From the NCBI RefSeq assembly GCF_022605165.1, contig NC_063077.1, positions 620,001 through 684,000 on the forward strand: a DNA stretch of 64,000 nucleotides, read 5' to 3'. The DNA comes from Purpureocillium takamizusanense (taxonomy: Eukaryota > Ascomycota > Sordariomycetes > Hypocreales > Ophiocordycipitaceae). Below the pieces are notes generated by a model. The model was not told the DNA's origin. It searched no databases and saw nothing but the letters and a program-made list of their open reading frames with translations. A program made the position numbers and the translations under genes. Of the stretch, positions 10,385-23,081 are shown in pieces (position 1 is the first letter of the stretch; each line of letters opens with the position of its first letter).

Positions 10385-13300
10385 GACATGCCGCGTCCAT
10401 TTTCCCTCCCTAGTACAAGACCTTAGATATACTAAGTCAGCCAGCGCTTAGAACCTTCGCCGAGGGCTTCCATTTGCCGCTTGGGGGCGGGACCTCAGGT
10501 GGCCAGTAGTCGTAGTCATTCCGCTAGCCTGCCGGACGGGGAGGGGCAGGACGGACGATGAGCATGTCGTCGCGATACCGTACCTCGTGTTTATTTTTAT
10601 TTCTTTTCTTTTTTTTTTATTTTCTTCTTCCTTCTTCTTGTTCGTCTTTGGCCCCTTGCGTCCGGCACGGCGCGCGCCATGTGTGCGCGTGTGTCTCGCC
10701 GGCCCATTATAATCACTAGTAATAAGTAGTAGCACCAGGTTAGAGTTTTGGTTTCCGGCTGGCAGGTAGGTAGGGTAGGTAACTTTAGATGCCGTGCGCT
10801 ACAGTACTACGAATAACGTAATGTGCCGCTGGCAACTAACGTTAGTAAGTGGAGGTGTTGATGGCGAGGGCCGTTTGCTTTTTGCGGTTTCATGAAGAGC
10901 GCGGGAGCCGGTGCCCCTTGCGTCCGTGTCGCGTGTCGCGCAGGGTTGGTCCCGTCTGCACTCTGCACTACTACCGACTACTACTGCTACTGCTACTGCT
11001 ACTACGAGTTGAGTACGAGGATGACTGACTAGCAGCTAGCGGAGACCCAAAACATGTGCTCACCGCCTCTTTTTAGTGATTCTTTTTTCCTTTTTTCGTT
11101 CGGCTTCTAGTCAATCCCGTTGGTTTTAGCATGACATGTGCTATTTGAGGCTTCCCGCTCTCCCTGGCCGAGACCGTCGTGCCGGCCGTCCGAAGGCGAA
11201 GAAGGGGTCCGTTCCCACCACCCCATGCCACCCATTATCTCCTCTCCCGCGGCAGGCCGAGGTAGGGTAGCCCAGTCGGTACCAATGGTATGTGCGCGTT
11301 AGGGCAGGTGGGACAGTGGACGTGAAAGGGTCCTCCAGGTGTGACGTCGCGTGTCTTAGGCTGCGAGAGCGGTCTGCGGGGTGAGCAAAGGAGAGGCTGG
11401 GGTTGTTTGTGTGTGTGTGTGTGAGGCTGGCATGACGGAGAGGGGGGCTTACGGGGGCATGCGGGCTGGCTGCGGAGGTTTCACGATGGGATGCATGCGC
11501 AGGGAGGAGGGGAGGGGAGGAATGGGCGTGGCGAAGGAGAAGCAGGAAGCCAAGGGTCAGATGGACAGATGACAGCCCGTTCGTTTCGTCGTCGTGGTCG
11601 GGGTAAGTCAGTCCTTCCTTGATAGGGGCCAGCCAGAGCTGGGGTTGTGATAGTGGGCAGACCGGCCGCACCGACGGGGCCACGGGGCTCCGGGAGGTAG
11701 AGCGGAGGAGGTCGATGCCGGCGCGGCAGCGGCGCATGCGGTGTTGCTGCTGCTACTACACGGCCGGGCCGGCGGGGCAGGGCGCGGGGTTCACGACGAT
11801 CGGCGGCCTATTCCAAGGTATTGAGACGAGTGAAAAGGGAGCCATGAGCCAAGGGATGACAGGCAGGCAAGAAGCTTTGCTGACTTGCTGAGGGGAGTGA
11901 GGGGTCAACCATTGCTGTAGGTCATCAACATCATCCCCTGCAGAACTGTTGATGGATGGATTGCAATCACGAGCTGGGTAACCTGTGACGCTGATCGCTG
12001 ATCAACAAGCTGCTGGCATTGAGGCTGCGGCGGCGGAGGGCGGGAGGTGCCTGATCCAACGGCTGGAACCCTTTCAAGCTCCAGGCCGGCTTGACTAACA
12101 CGCGCACGCAGTCCTGACTAGTCCAGCCCCTCCCGGGGAGAGCAGCTTCTGTTTCAGGCAATTTCATCCATCCTCGCGGATGCACAACTCACCAAAGTTA
12201 GTTTGTAAGCCGATCGTCACCGCGAACCTTGGGAGGGACATCAGCCGCCTGGTCGATCACTGGAATTGATATCACAGCAGCGTCAGTCTAGCGCTAGGTA
12301 GTTTAGTAGGTATTGCGGCGTCCACTGGTGCACGGGCACGCAGCGCAGGGCACAATGAGCACCCTACTTTGCGTATCTGGGCAGTTCCCGCCTCCCCGCC
12401 TCCTCAGAAGCTACAGCGGGGTTTCGCCCCCTCCAGCTCGGGCAACCACTGAGTGCCAGCGGCTCAGTGCCCCCCATCCCTCGTCTCCCTGCGGCGCACG
12501 AGGTCAGAGTGCCCCCCCACAGTAACTAAACAATCCACCCCAAAACAGTCGTGATGAACGTCCTCCCATCGTCTAGCCCTCCAAACACGTCTCCTGTCAG
12601 CACGCATCATCTACGCCATGACATCAACCTTTCGCCCCCCCCCTTTCCCCACGCGCGACACGCGTGCTGCGGACGAGGAGAAGGAAAAGCTTGACCTGCA
12701 TGTGCCTGCCGGCCTGCCTGCCCGCCAGTTGAGGAAAAAGACGATCGGCGCAACGGCGCCCACGCTCCTTTTCCTTAGCCTGCCGGCCTGCAAACGCGAC
12801 GCCACCCCCTTCGATTCCAACGATTCGATCCCGCGCCCGTGGCTTTTTTCGATCCGTGCCCTCTGCTCGATCTGATGGCTTCTTCTGGCGCTCCTGCTGC
12901 CGCTTGGGGGCTGTCGATCAGCGCGAAGAGGACCGCGGGCACATGGTTCGGCGCTCCTCCACACTAGCAAGGCTAGATCATCAGCAGCACACACAGGTCT
13001 CCGGACAGTCTCTCCGTGTCTCCGTTGAAGCAACTACCGCGGATGGAGCGAGCGAGCGACGCGGCCCCTCCGCCCACCATGGCTGCCCTCCGGCCTGGGC
13101 ACCGCGCGCCGCCGGACCGTCTGCTCCTCCTGTGACCGTCGGTTACGGTGTTGGCGACCCTCCATCTCTGTCAGTGGCCCGTCCACAAGACGGTGATGGA
13201 GAGGCCCCCTGGAACTTGGCTAAACTAGATTACCCAGTCTAGCATCTGCCGGACGGAGAGAACGTGCGAAACGGTACGGCGGCATAGTACAACATTGCAT

Positions 13301-13934
13301 ACGACGGGCCACCCATCCAACGACATGCGACTCCGTGGACACAAATTACCACGCCTATCTAGTGCGAACAGACACAACATTCGCGCAACACCACCGCACG
13401 TTGACGACGCCGTTACGACTGGCGGTACTCGGTCGTGTCTTGTGGGCAGTTTGGCTGTGTGCCCTGCGTACACGCGCGCACGCCCTTGCATCACACTCAC
13501 AACCACGTCATCGCTCATTCTCGTCCTCACGGTCGATCGTGACGCCATTGCTCCAAGCGTGAGGATCATCAACGGCTTCTCTCTCACGTGTACGAGGGCA
13601 ACTCCCCTCACATCGATACCCCGCCAAGTAGGGCGAAACCTACTGCAACGGCCGCTAGCACGGGGCACGGGCACCGTCCGTAGTACCACTCCCGCGGCCG
13701 GGTGTTCTGTCGTCACCATGTTTCACTCTTGCCAGACGGACCTCGGGGTCGACGTCACTGGACACCATGAAGATGCGACGACGACGCATGGCATGCCACG
13801 ACGCGAGAGAGGGAGGGGAACGACCGACACGCCCACAGCAGCGCCGGCGACGCCAGGATCGCACAGCGGGACCAGTAGTCAGTCTAGGCTGTGCGCGTCC
13901 TCCTGGCCAAGGTGCTCGAGAGGGCATTCAGCGC

Positions 13935-13959
13935 ACGCACGCACGCACGCACGCACAGC
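13935..13959. repeat. (ACGC)n tetranucleotide repeat
   Basis: About six ACGC units lie in non-coding GC-rich DNA. Confidence 0.8.
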
Positions 13960-14316
13960 TGAGCTCAACGGCTCGTTGTCCTCCCATTGTGCTCGTTCGG
14001 TCGCACCCGTGCCGAGGGAAGGACGTGTTGAAACGTCAACGGTCCAGATGCAGGTTGGACGTTTGACCTCAGCCACGCATGGACGCCATCGCCGTTGTGC
14101 TCGCTTGCCTCTCCCGCAGCCGAAACGCTGCGCTGTTCCCCCTTGCGTCCAGCTGGCCCGCGCGCCCTCCCGCATCGGCATCGGCAAACGAGGGGCCACC
14201 CGTCGTCGTCTTCTCTCTGTGCGCCGCTGAGTAACTAACTTACGAGCCAGCGCTCTGACGCGTGACTGCCGTTTCCTTCTCAGACGTTGGGGGGGCCAGT
14301 ACTTGCGCGCTTCGTA

Positions 14317-14345
14317 CATGTATGCATGCATGCATGCATGCACGT
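14317..14345. repeat. (CATG)n tetranucleotide repeat
   Basis: Five to six ATGC/CATG units, each self-complementary, form a local palindrome in the spacer. Confidence 0.8.
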
Positions 14346-16283
14346 ATGCACCACTGTCAAACTCCCTCAAGGCGTGCGTTTGGTTTGGTGCAACAGGGTC
14401 CCGGCCGTGGATGACTCGCACGCAGGCTGTAGCCATTGTGCACAAGTGTCGTCTGGCTCTTTCTCAAACGCCGCCCGCTGCAGGGTACGCCACGCGTGTT
14501 GGGTGATGTTGCTGGCGATGCTGATGCTGATACTGCTGATGTTGGCCAGTACGTACGAATCCTCGACACGCCGGCCGTTGCGCTACAGTGCAACGCAGTA
14601 CGTACGAGCTCAAGCACGCACGTACGCAGAGCCGGGCGTCGAGCATGCCATGCGCTGTTGTGCGCGTGCGTGTATGCTTGCTTGCTCGTTGCTTGCTGTC
14701 GTGCGTCTTGCGTGCCCCGGCCAGCCCACCTCCTACACCGTAATGTAGTCACTCATCACACGCTGAGCCTGTGTCGTTGCCGTGTGTGCGCCCTGCCCGC
14801 CGCCCCCCTCGGCCTCTGCCATGTAGTATGTGCTTCACGTCTTATCTACACGCCACGCAGGGCGGCGCAAGCTGTCCTGCTCCCTCGCCGCCCCTTGCTT
14901 GCTTTGTTGCCGGCGCACAGCCAGCCAGCCAGCCAGCCTGCCTGCCTCACCGCCACCTACAGTACAAGTTGCATAGGTGGGTAGGTAGGTACTTACGGGG
15001 CTTTCTGTGTCGTCAGACTCCTACTAGAAGAAACAAACAAAAACTGCCGACGCGTCGACCGGCGAGGCGGGCGTTTGGGCGAGGGGGGCGAGGGGGGGGC
15101 GCTGGGGCTGGGGCTGTGCTCTCTGATCTTGAATTATATGAAAGTGGTAGTACTGTAGTTGCAATGAGATAGAATGAACCTGTCGTCAGATTCAGTATGA
15201 TGCACCGTAATAACTGACGACGACAACGTAAATTGCCAAACGCGAAATGCTACGAGCAACAGCAGCAGCAACTGCAACAATGCCGCCACCTTCACGTAAA
15301 CATGTAAGCTACACCACGACGCACGCCTACAACAACAACAACAATCCATTTCTACCCTTCCTTTATTATTATCATCATTATCATCATTGTTCATCCTATC
15401 CTTCTTTATGTCCTGGCATCACCCTCATCATCCAATCTCACACGCCGTCCGTCCGTCCCACGCACATCCAGATTGAGATCAATCACCTCGCCATGGTGTA
15501 GGGTAGGTAGTCCGCTACGAGTCAAGACGGCGAGGTCAAACCTACCCTGTCATACATACACGTCTCTCGCCCGGCCTCTCGCGGTATAAGTGAGCGACTG
15601 CTAATTCATGCATGGCCCGTGTACACTTCGTACGCCCCCCGCTCCGACAGGGCGGCGGCGCAGGGCAAGCAAAGGGACGCGCGACAATTAGGTTGGCCGG
15701 CCCGACGGTGGCGGTGCGCACTCTTTGGGACATGACGAATAGGTCACCACCCGTGTGCACAGGCACAGATCATGGGTCACTCACTCTCGTGCAGAGGCAC
15801 TTCCGCGGGCCGGGCGAGGACGGCACCGAGGGCACAGGCACCGCGCGGCGTGTGCGAGCGATAAGCAGCCTCACCAGAGAGTGACACAACAGCATCACAT
15901 CGTCAGCACCTGGCCGCGTCTTCTTCCTCACATTCATTGTACTGTATTCCACTACTCCAACAGCCGTATCCTATCACAGACACAACGTGGCAACCGAGCG
16001 CCCTCCTCCCTTGTCGAGCTCGGTGGTCTGTACGTCGCCGCGCGCTGGCTAACGGCCCATGATGTGGCCCGTCCGTGGCGACCCAAGTGTTCCCTTACGC
16101 AGCACAAACCCCTTTCAACGCCGTCGCCGTGTGTCGTGTGCTGAAACACGCGCAATGCATCGATTACTAACTCCCCGCGTCCCTCGCCGTCGTGACTCCG
16201 CTCGCCACGCATCGGATTTGCCGGAAGCTCGCTTGCGCGCGCCCATGCAGCAATCAAGCTCGTTTCCACATGCCCCTCGTATC

Positions 16284-19200
16284 CTAGCGTGGGTGCGTTG
16301 TGACTCGTTTGTGGTGGAAAAAAGAGTGCTGTAGCGCCTCGGCCGCCGTGATGCGTCGCTCCGGGTGCAGCACGAGGCAGTTTTCCAGCAGGTCTCGGAA
16401 CCGCTCCAAGTCCTGCTTCTCCGAAGGCGACATGCCTGCAGCCGCGTCGTCGAGGCGAGAGCCCAGGCTGCGCGTGGGCTTGACAATCATAGTCTTCATG
16501 ACTTCCTAAATCAGATGCGCGTCAGCAGCTGGTCCCCCTATGTCGGGCGTCAAAAGGCAGGGCTGGCTGGGTCAAGGCGACGTTCAGGGCAGGCAAGCAG
16601 AAACGACGCCCCATCCAATAATGAGGTCGTGTCGATGATGAGGCTGACGGGAGACCCCGGTCCACGCGAGATGCATGCGTGGCAGTCTGCCGTGCTGCTG
16701 ACAGGAGTTGTGGGACGGCCGCCACTGGGCAATAGTCCAGCAATAATCCCGGTGCAAAGTCCCACGATCCTACTCCCCGTCACGCATCCGCTCAACGACG
16801 CACTTACGCCGCCCGCGAGGTCCCGACCCAGCGTGGAATGCGCCCCGGCCATGACTCGGCGGCACCTGGAGCGAAGATCGTCGGCCGCTATCGAATCCAC
16901 ACACATCGTAAAACACCCTTGTTACGTACCCTGTTGGTGAGCTTGTCGCGCGTGACGCTCACAAAGTTGTCACGGTCGTCGAAATGGTGTGGCCACATCT
17001 GTCCGCGTTTGTAATACTTGGGATACATCCGCCCGCGCAGTTCCATCATGAGCTTGAGCATCTGATTGTTGTTCTCGCCGGGAAACAGGATCTTGCCTGT
17101 AAACAGCTCGAACAGCGTGCAGCCGATGGACCACACGTCAATGGCGTAGTCGTAATCCATGCCGAGAATCACCTCGGGCGCTCGATAAAACCTGCTGATC
17201 AGGTACGGCGTGACCTGCGAGTGCGCCGTGGCCGCGTCGTCTCTGTCGATGGCGGTTCCTAAGTCGCAAATCTTCACAAATTGGCGCGTTTCGTGAATCT
17301 GCCCTCGTTAGCCTCCAAGCGTCTAGACCAAGAGCTCGCGCCAGCAACTGACCAAAATGTTGTCGGGTTTGAGATCCGCGTGGATGATGCTGCTCCTACG
17401 CATATGGTCCAGCGCGACGAAAATCTGGCGAGCGAATCGCCGCGTGCCCTCGAGGTTGATGCCGACATTCTTGCCAAACTTCTTCAGTACCTCGCGGAGA
17501 TTCATCTCAAGGCCCTCAAAAACCATGCAGAGGTGGCCCTGGTGGTCGAACGACTGCTCAAAGCGGACGATGTACTTCTTATTCGATGGATCCCCGTCGT
17601 TGAGCTTCTTCAAGATGGCAATCTCCGTGAGCGCCCCCTTTCGCAGGGCAGTGTTGTTGCGGATGATCTTGATGGCCACCACCTTCTGGGTCTCTTGATT
17701 TACGGCGCGGGCAACCCGCGCAAACATGCCCTGGCCAAGCACCGACTGAACCTTGTAGCGAGAGTCCAAGATCTCGCCGACGCGAAGCTTGTAGAAGCCC
17801 TCAGAGTCATCGCCCTCGAGAATACCACCCTGCGTCTGGCGCGTGTCTGACGCCTTGGCCCGCTGAGCTGCGTACTTGACCTCGTCAAAATCTTCCGCAA
17901 ACATGTCGAAATCGTCATCTTCGTCGCCAGAGGCGTGCTGCTGTAAGGGGCTTCCCGGTTTGGGTGCCTCCACAGGTTGTGCTTCGCCATGCATGACCGC
18001 CTGTCCATGTCGAAGGCCATCTCTCCGTTCATCTTCCTGCATGTCGACTGTTGGATCGTAGTCGGCGGCCGATGGACCCTCCGGTTCAGCGGCCTCTGCG
18101 TTGACATGCGTGTTCATGAGGCCCTTGTCGTCCAGAGGCTCGTCCCGCGACGTGGGCGAGTGAGGTGAGGGCCAGTCTATACGGTCATTACTCAAACATT
18201 ATTACTCTTGCGGGTGCGGTGTCTTACCAGAGCCTGGCGTCCGAGGGGTACGGGCCTCCAGCGATTGCTGGCGAGGCTCTGGTTGTGTGGAAGCGGGCGA
18301 TGCCGTGTGGCCAGCCTTCTCGGCGGCGGCCCCGACGGCATGGAGGAGCAGGGGCGTAGCCGAGCTGGACTTGGCCAAGAGCTCCTCGCGCCGCTTCCGA
18401 CGCCGCTCAATCTCGGCATCCTCGTCGATCGGCTCCGGTTCCTGGAACTCTGGTTCCGGAGACAGCTCCTTGGTCGCCTCCCTGCATAGGAGTTAACACA
18501 TTGTCCGAACGCAGCCGCGGAGTAGTGGGAGGCGCAGGAAAGGACGGAAAGGCAACGACAAAGGAGTAGAAGCGAATCGCAACGAAGACGGACCAGGACG
18601 CGACCGCGGAGGGATAGGCCCACGCTGCAACGTAGGCTGCGAAGCAGGCCGCGTCCCCTGGGGAGTGGAGGCAAGCGGCAACGGTGGCATGAAACGACGC
18701 CGCACCGCAGGCTGAGATGCAGACGTATTCGCTGCTCGCCGCCAAGGGGGGGTGGGATAATGCCGGGGCAGGCGCAAAACAGAACGCTGCGACGAAGGAA
18801 TAGCAGAGCGTGGCAACGAGGGAGGAGCAGGACGCTGGGTTGTGGGAGGGAATGGGCCCGGCCCCGAGGTAACAAGACAAGGACGAGGGGGACGGGTCAC
18901 CGACATTGTGCCCGGAGCGAGGGAAGGCCGGGTCTTCTCGCGTGCATCGGCTCGCAGCGGGAGCGAGGGTCTGTCACCGCCGTTGTTGCGATTGCCTCTC
19001 TCGTGATCACCGCCCGCATCGCGTCGATACGTGCTGGGGGAGCGGCTGCGGCGTCGTGGCTGCTCGTCACGGTAGACATCTCGGCGACGATTGTCGAAGC
19101 GGTCGTGCTGTCGACCGTAGCCGCCATCGCGAGGTCGATAGCCGTGTCGGTCGCGGTCCAGGTGGTCTCGACGGCGGTGCTGATCAGCGTCGTCGCGATA

Positions 19201-19623
19201 TTGACGCGACTCGTTGTTATAGCCTGAGCCGTGGGGCGACGGATGGTCTAGATCCTCGTACGAGACGCGTGATCGGCGGTATTCGTGTCGTGGGGCGTCA
19301 TCGTAGACGCTGTCGGAGGGCCGCCTGCCTCGCCCACGGCGGTCATCGCGGTAGCGGTCGTCGCCGCGGTGAGAACGCGAGGGCCTCGAATCGTAGTCTC
19401 GTCCACCACCGTAGTGGTCTCCGTCGTCACGCAGCCTCTTGTATCCGCGAGGAGAGCGGCTCCGGCGAGACGAGCTGGCGCTCGCTCGCGACGGAGCGGG
19501 CGACGGGTCGCGCGGTCTGCCTTGACGGTCAACTCCATTTCCTGCTCGAGAAGTCTGGTGAGATGCCTTCAGGTCCCCGTTTCCATCGTCCCTGATCTCA
19601 CCCTCGTCCGAGCTCAACGACAT
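16284..19623 (-). CDS. prp4: Pre-mRNA splicing kinase Prp4
   Basis: Spliceosomal dual-specificity kinase that phosphorylates Prp1/Prp6-class U5 proteins during spliceosome activation. Proposed exons: 18557-19623 (3' end uncertain), 18228-18481, 17353-18176, 16930-17298, 16284-16505. Introns of 51 and 54 nt separate exons 2-3 and 3-4, and one of 424 nt separates exons 4-5; all three join in frame with good signals. The start is MSLSSDEGEI at 19623. The N-terminal half is an RS-like Arg/Ser/Asp region, then a Pro/Arg-rich low-complexity segment, then an acidic RRRKRREELLAKSSSATPLL block. The kinase shows GQGMFARV, VAIKII, HADLKPDN, DLGTA (DLG in place of DFG) and SRFYRAPEVILGMDYDYAID, the Prp4 hallmark. 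The weak point is the exon 1/2 junction. Frame is retained across it, and the stop at 18493-18495 must be spliced out, but no strong donor is visible. It is divergent from TMA7. Confidence 0.87.
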
Positions 19624-20439
19624 GATGGCAAGCTCGAGGTGAGCCAAGAAGGACAGTCCCAAGGGCAGAAGGAGTGTCAGCGAGCGTTCTTGAGATGCGG
19701 CAGCGCGTATCAGAAGGAAGCGTCCAACCAGTTCAACAACAGTCGTTTAGCCCTCGGCCATGGAGAAGCCGATGCCGATGCGGGGTTATGCAGGAAGGAA
19801 GAGGAGGCAAATGCCGAATTGAGGAGGTTGAAGCGACGTCTGCAGATGGGAGAAGAAACGATGACGATGCTTCGCAGCAACTTGGGCCTGGGGAAGCAGC
19901 CCAGAGTTGACGGCGAGCAGCGCAGGAAAGACGCGACTGAAAACGAAGCGCGCTGAAGGACGGAAGAATTCAAGGTCAGATGAGGAAGATGCTGACGATG
20001 ACGGGATGCTGCGGCGTGGTGGTGATGGCCCAAACGCAGCGAGGGTTTGGAGGAGAGGTGGTGTTTGGGAGGTTTTGAAGTGGGTGAAGCGATGTCGCTT
20101 CGCAGGAACTCGCAGCAGCTGCTGCAGGGCAGCGCCGGGGGGTGGGGGGACCGGTCACCAGCTGGTGCAGCCGCAGGTGGGGCCCACGGCTGTTTCTGTT
20201 TCACGAGAACGATTACATAACACGAAGATTCTGCCCCGCAGGGTCCCTTGAGACAGTCTTCACCGCCCGCCAAAAATATCGCGGGCTCCCTGGTGTCGCG
20301 GGGGGAGAATTGTATGCAGCATCCGCTTCGCCACACCGAGTCAACGAGCGCCGCATCGTCGTCAACCACAGTCTCTTGCCCGGACATCTCTCGCTACACA
20401 GAGAGAGAGAGAGACATCAAAAACCAAAAACAAAACAAA
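19624..20439. promoter_or_regulatory. Divergent promoter region prp4 / TMA7
   Basis: An 816-bp spacer lies between the prp4 start (minus) and the TMA7 start (plus), so both promoters must lie here. A GA-dinucleotide tract at 20399-20415 and A-rich DNA directly precede the TMA7 ATG. I see no confident TATA box. Inferred from gene layout only. Confidence 0.5.
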
Positions 20440-20856
20440 ATGGGTGGTGCCAACAGAGAAGGTGCGCAAACCATCCTACGCCCCGCCCGCTGACCCTGCG
20501 TCCTGCATTCCCTCGTCGCTGACCAGTTGCGCAGGCGGCAAGGCCAAGCCGTTAAAGGCCGCGAAGAAGGCCAACAAGGAGCTCGACGAGGACGACAAGG
20601 CCTTTCTCGAGAAGAAGCGTGCCGGTACGCAGACCGATCTTCCCTCCACCCCCACCCCCGCCAACTCAGTTGCGACTGCGACTGCGACTGGCGGGGACAG
20701 TCGAGCATTGCGGCTTGCCGTTGCGTGTCCAGACAAAGCTAACGGTCATGCCTTGCTGCAGAGGAGAAGGCGCGCAAGGAGCTGGCGGCCAAGGCCGGCG
20801 GCAAGGGCCCTCTCAACACCGGCGCCCAGGGCATCAAGAAGAGCGGCAAGAAATGA
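20440..20856 (+). CDS. TMA7: Translation machinery-associated protein TMA7
   Basis: Small basic ribosome-associated protein (yeast Tma7, animal CCDC72 family) of 68 residues. Three exons: 20440-20461, 20535-20624, 20762-20856, with introns of 73 and 137 nt. The joins are both phase 1 (E|GGKAKPLK and A|EEKARKEL). The product shows the family pattern: a short N-terminus, GGKAKPLKAAKK, the acidic DEDDKAFLEKK helix and the C-terminal signature GKGPLNTG..IKKSGKK. The length fits the family (about 64-70 residues). The first exon codes only seven residues plus one base, so simple ORF finding misses this gene. Function is known for the family only as association with translating ribosomes. Confidence 0.93.
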
Positions 20857-21743
20857 TGAGCGACGGCGGGCGACGGACGGCTTGCGCGCCGGCGGCTTCC
20901 CGAGCGTGATAGGCTAATCCTATGCCATGTGCTATGTGCAGTGTTTGCGTTGCGTAGACCGGGAAGGGTGCATGCCAACGAGGCGAGGACGCTGTCGTTT
21001 TGGGGTCTTTCCATGTTTTTTTGATAACTGTACCGCGGGCTTGCAGATGCGTGACTGCTAATGAGAAACGATAAACGCCCACCTTGAGATTTTCCCCGGT
21101 TTTTGGCTGGCTTGTGATGTTCCAGCGTCGGTGGCAGATGTGCCCTGTGCTGTGAGATGCGTGAGGTGGTTGGTGGTGGGGCGCGGCGCCTCTCGCCAGC
21201 GACCGGGTAGACAGGTGTGTACTAGGGCGGCAGGGCGGGTGGCGTTGGCGCGCCGAACCTGGAAACCATCCCATCCCATCCACCTTCCCATGAAATGGCC
21301 GACGTCGACCACTTTGCAAACGCGTCATGGCCTCAAATCCTCGTTGCATGGCCCGATATTGCCCTGCAATCCTTGACAATTGTTGATCCCCAGCAGTACG
21401 TATTGCCCGTTGTGGATCGCCGCCACCAGCGCACGCAGCGAGCAGCAGCAACCGCAGCGGCAGCAGCAGAACCTCGGAGCGCCGTCCACTGGACTTACAC
21501 GTGCTGTTTCCCAACAATTCGTTTCCCCACTGTAGTCAACTTATACCAACGTTAGCTTCCATCTTGCCCCAAAATCAACAACCACTTCCATAGACGACCC
21601 CGTCCAGCATCCAGAATTTAAAAGAGAGCCACCACGCCCGTCGTGAGCCTCTTCGCCATCCCAACATGATATCAATGCCCGCTGCCGCCCATACTAGGTA
21701 GACTTTTTCCCATCGTCGTGGTACATCGTAGGACCACCTGAAC
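20857..21743. other. Spacer between TMA7 and the PAQR gene
   Basis: An 887-bp spacer between tandem plus-strand genes. It must hold the TMA7 3' end and the promoter of the next gene. A CAG-type short repeat lies near 21435-21475. No coding signal seen. Confidence 0.5.
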
Positions 21744-23031
21744 ATGGCCGCACTGCCCCCCGCCAACAAGGGCCGCAGCGCCAGCACCGCAGACGACGAC
21801 GACGGCCTCTTGCGCCGGCGCCGGCGCCCATCATCATCATCATCATCATCACCACCCGCCTCCTCCTCCACCACCACCACTGCAGACACCCTCGTCCACG
21901 CCGTCAAGGCTCTCGAGCACAAGGCCGAGCACACCCTCCTCCAGCTGTGGGACGACCTCCCCGCCTGGCGCCGTGACAACGCCTTCATCCGCTCCGGCTA
22001 TCGCCCCATCCGCGGCTCGTACGCGCACTCGCTGCGCTCCCTCTTCTACCTGCACAACGAGTCCGTCAACATCTGGACGCACCTCCTAGGCGCCATCGTG
22101 GCCATCGCCCTCTCTCTGTGGTGCCTCCGCGGCGTCCTCGTCGCCGCCGCCGCCACCACCTCCACGCGCCGGCCGTACGAAGACTACTACCGCTACGTGT
22201 CCACGTACGCGGCGGCGGCGGCGCGCAACGCCTCGCGTGCCGACGTCTGCGTCTTTGCCTGCTTCTTCGGCGGCGCCGTCGTCTGCCTCGGCATGAGCGC
22301 CACCTTCCACGCCCTCGTCGACCACAGCGAGGACGTCGCCCGCTGGGGCAACAAGCTCGACTACACGGGCATCGTGGCCCTCATCGTTGGGAGCTACGTT
22401 CCCGCCCTGTACTACGGCTTCTTCTGCAGACCCGTATTGCTCACGGGCTATCTCGCGCTGGTACGTCTAGGAATCCGTCCGTTTCCGGCTGTCGCGCCGC
22501 CTCCCCCCGGCGTGCCTGCTGCCCAGCCCAACCCAGGCAGCAAGCAGATCCTTGCTCATGCGTTTCCCTCCAGATATGTCTTCTCGGAACCGGCTGCGCT
22601 GCCGTCTCCTGGATAGAGCGGTTCCGCACGCCGCAGTGGCGGCCCTATAGAGCTGGCATGTTCATCGGCCTGGGACTCTCGGGTATTGTCCCCGTCGTCC
22701 ATGGCCTCTCCATCTACGGCTACCGGGAGCTCGAGAACCGGATGAGCATCAGTTGGGTCATCGCCCACGGCGCCATGTACATCTTTGGCGCGGTGCTCTA
22801 TGCGGTAAGTCGCGAAGGACGGGGTCGTTGCCCAACAATAGAGTCCCATGCTGATCGATGTAGGCCCGCTGGCCCGAGCGACGCTCGCCAGGCGCCTTCG
22901 ACTTCTGGGGCAGCTCGCATCAGATCTTCCACATGTGCGTCCTGCTCGCCGCCGGCACGCACTTTTACGGCATGACCAAGGCATTTGATCATCATCACAC
23001 GGTCATGGGGTCGCAGTGTCTAAACGAATAG
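21744..23031 (+). CDS. PAQR / AdipoR / Izh-type seven-transmembrane protein
   Basis: Membrane protein of the progestin-adipoQ receptor/haemolysin III superfamily. The fungal Izh members act in sterol, zinc and ceramide homeostasis, and the fold is a zinc-dependent ceramidase-like 7TM. Exons 21744-22460, 22574-22804 and 22864-23031 join in phase 0 (introns 113 and 59 nt) to give 371 residues. The cytosolic N-terminus has poly-Arg and poly-Ser runs. The family motifs are FYLHNESVNIWTH (101-113), SATFH (185-189), KLDYTGI (204-210) and the C-terminal SSHQIFHM. H189, H335 and H339 match the three zinc-binding histidines. Seven hydrophobic segments are visible from 110 to 362. It is convergent with the TFIIIC gene, with 50 bp between the two stops. 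The Ser/Arg-rich N-terminus is low complexity and probably disordered. Confidence 0.92.
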
Positions 23032-23081
23032 CGTCCTCTCGGTTGAAAATAGCATCATCTCACGGGGGTATCATTCCGACA

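Larger units (their letters stand above)
9322..16283. other. GC-rich gene desert (about 7 kb) with microsatellites
   Basis: No ORF here shows a recognisable domain or splice-consistent continuation. The longer ones (for example 13295-14230 plus and 11141-11737 minus) are compositionally biased Arg/Pro/Ser/His strings. The stretch is marked by tetranucleotide repeats (GTAC, CATG, ACGC) and frequent TACGTA palindromes, a pyrimidine tract at 10590-10640, and a somewhat AT-richer zone at 15120-15480. Part of it must be the 3' flank of the secreted-protein gene and of prp4. Confidence 0.6.

Noticed and set aside
12618..12875. 85-codon plus ORF starting MTSTFRPPP
   Set aside because: Short, no signal peptide or domain, and a comparable ORF runs on the other strand.
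13295..14230. 311-codon plus ORF in the second desert
   Set aside because: Low-complexity Thr/Arg/Ser/His composition, crosses an ACGC repeat, no family recognised and no splice partners.
17281..17850. 189-codon plus ORF opposite prp4
   Set aside because: Antisense shadow of a conserved kinase exon.
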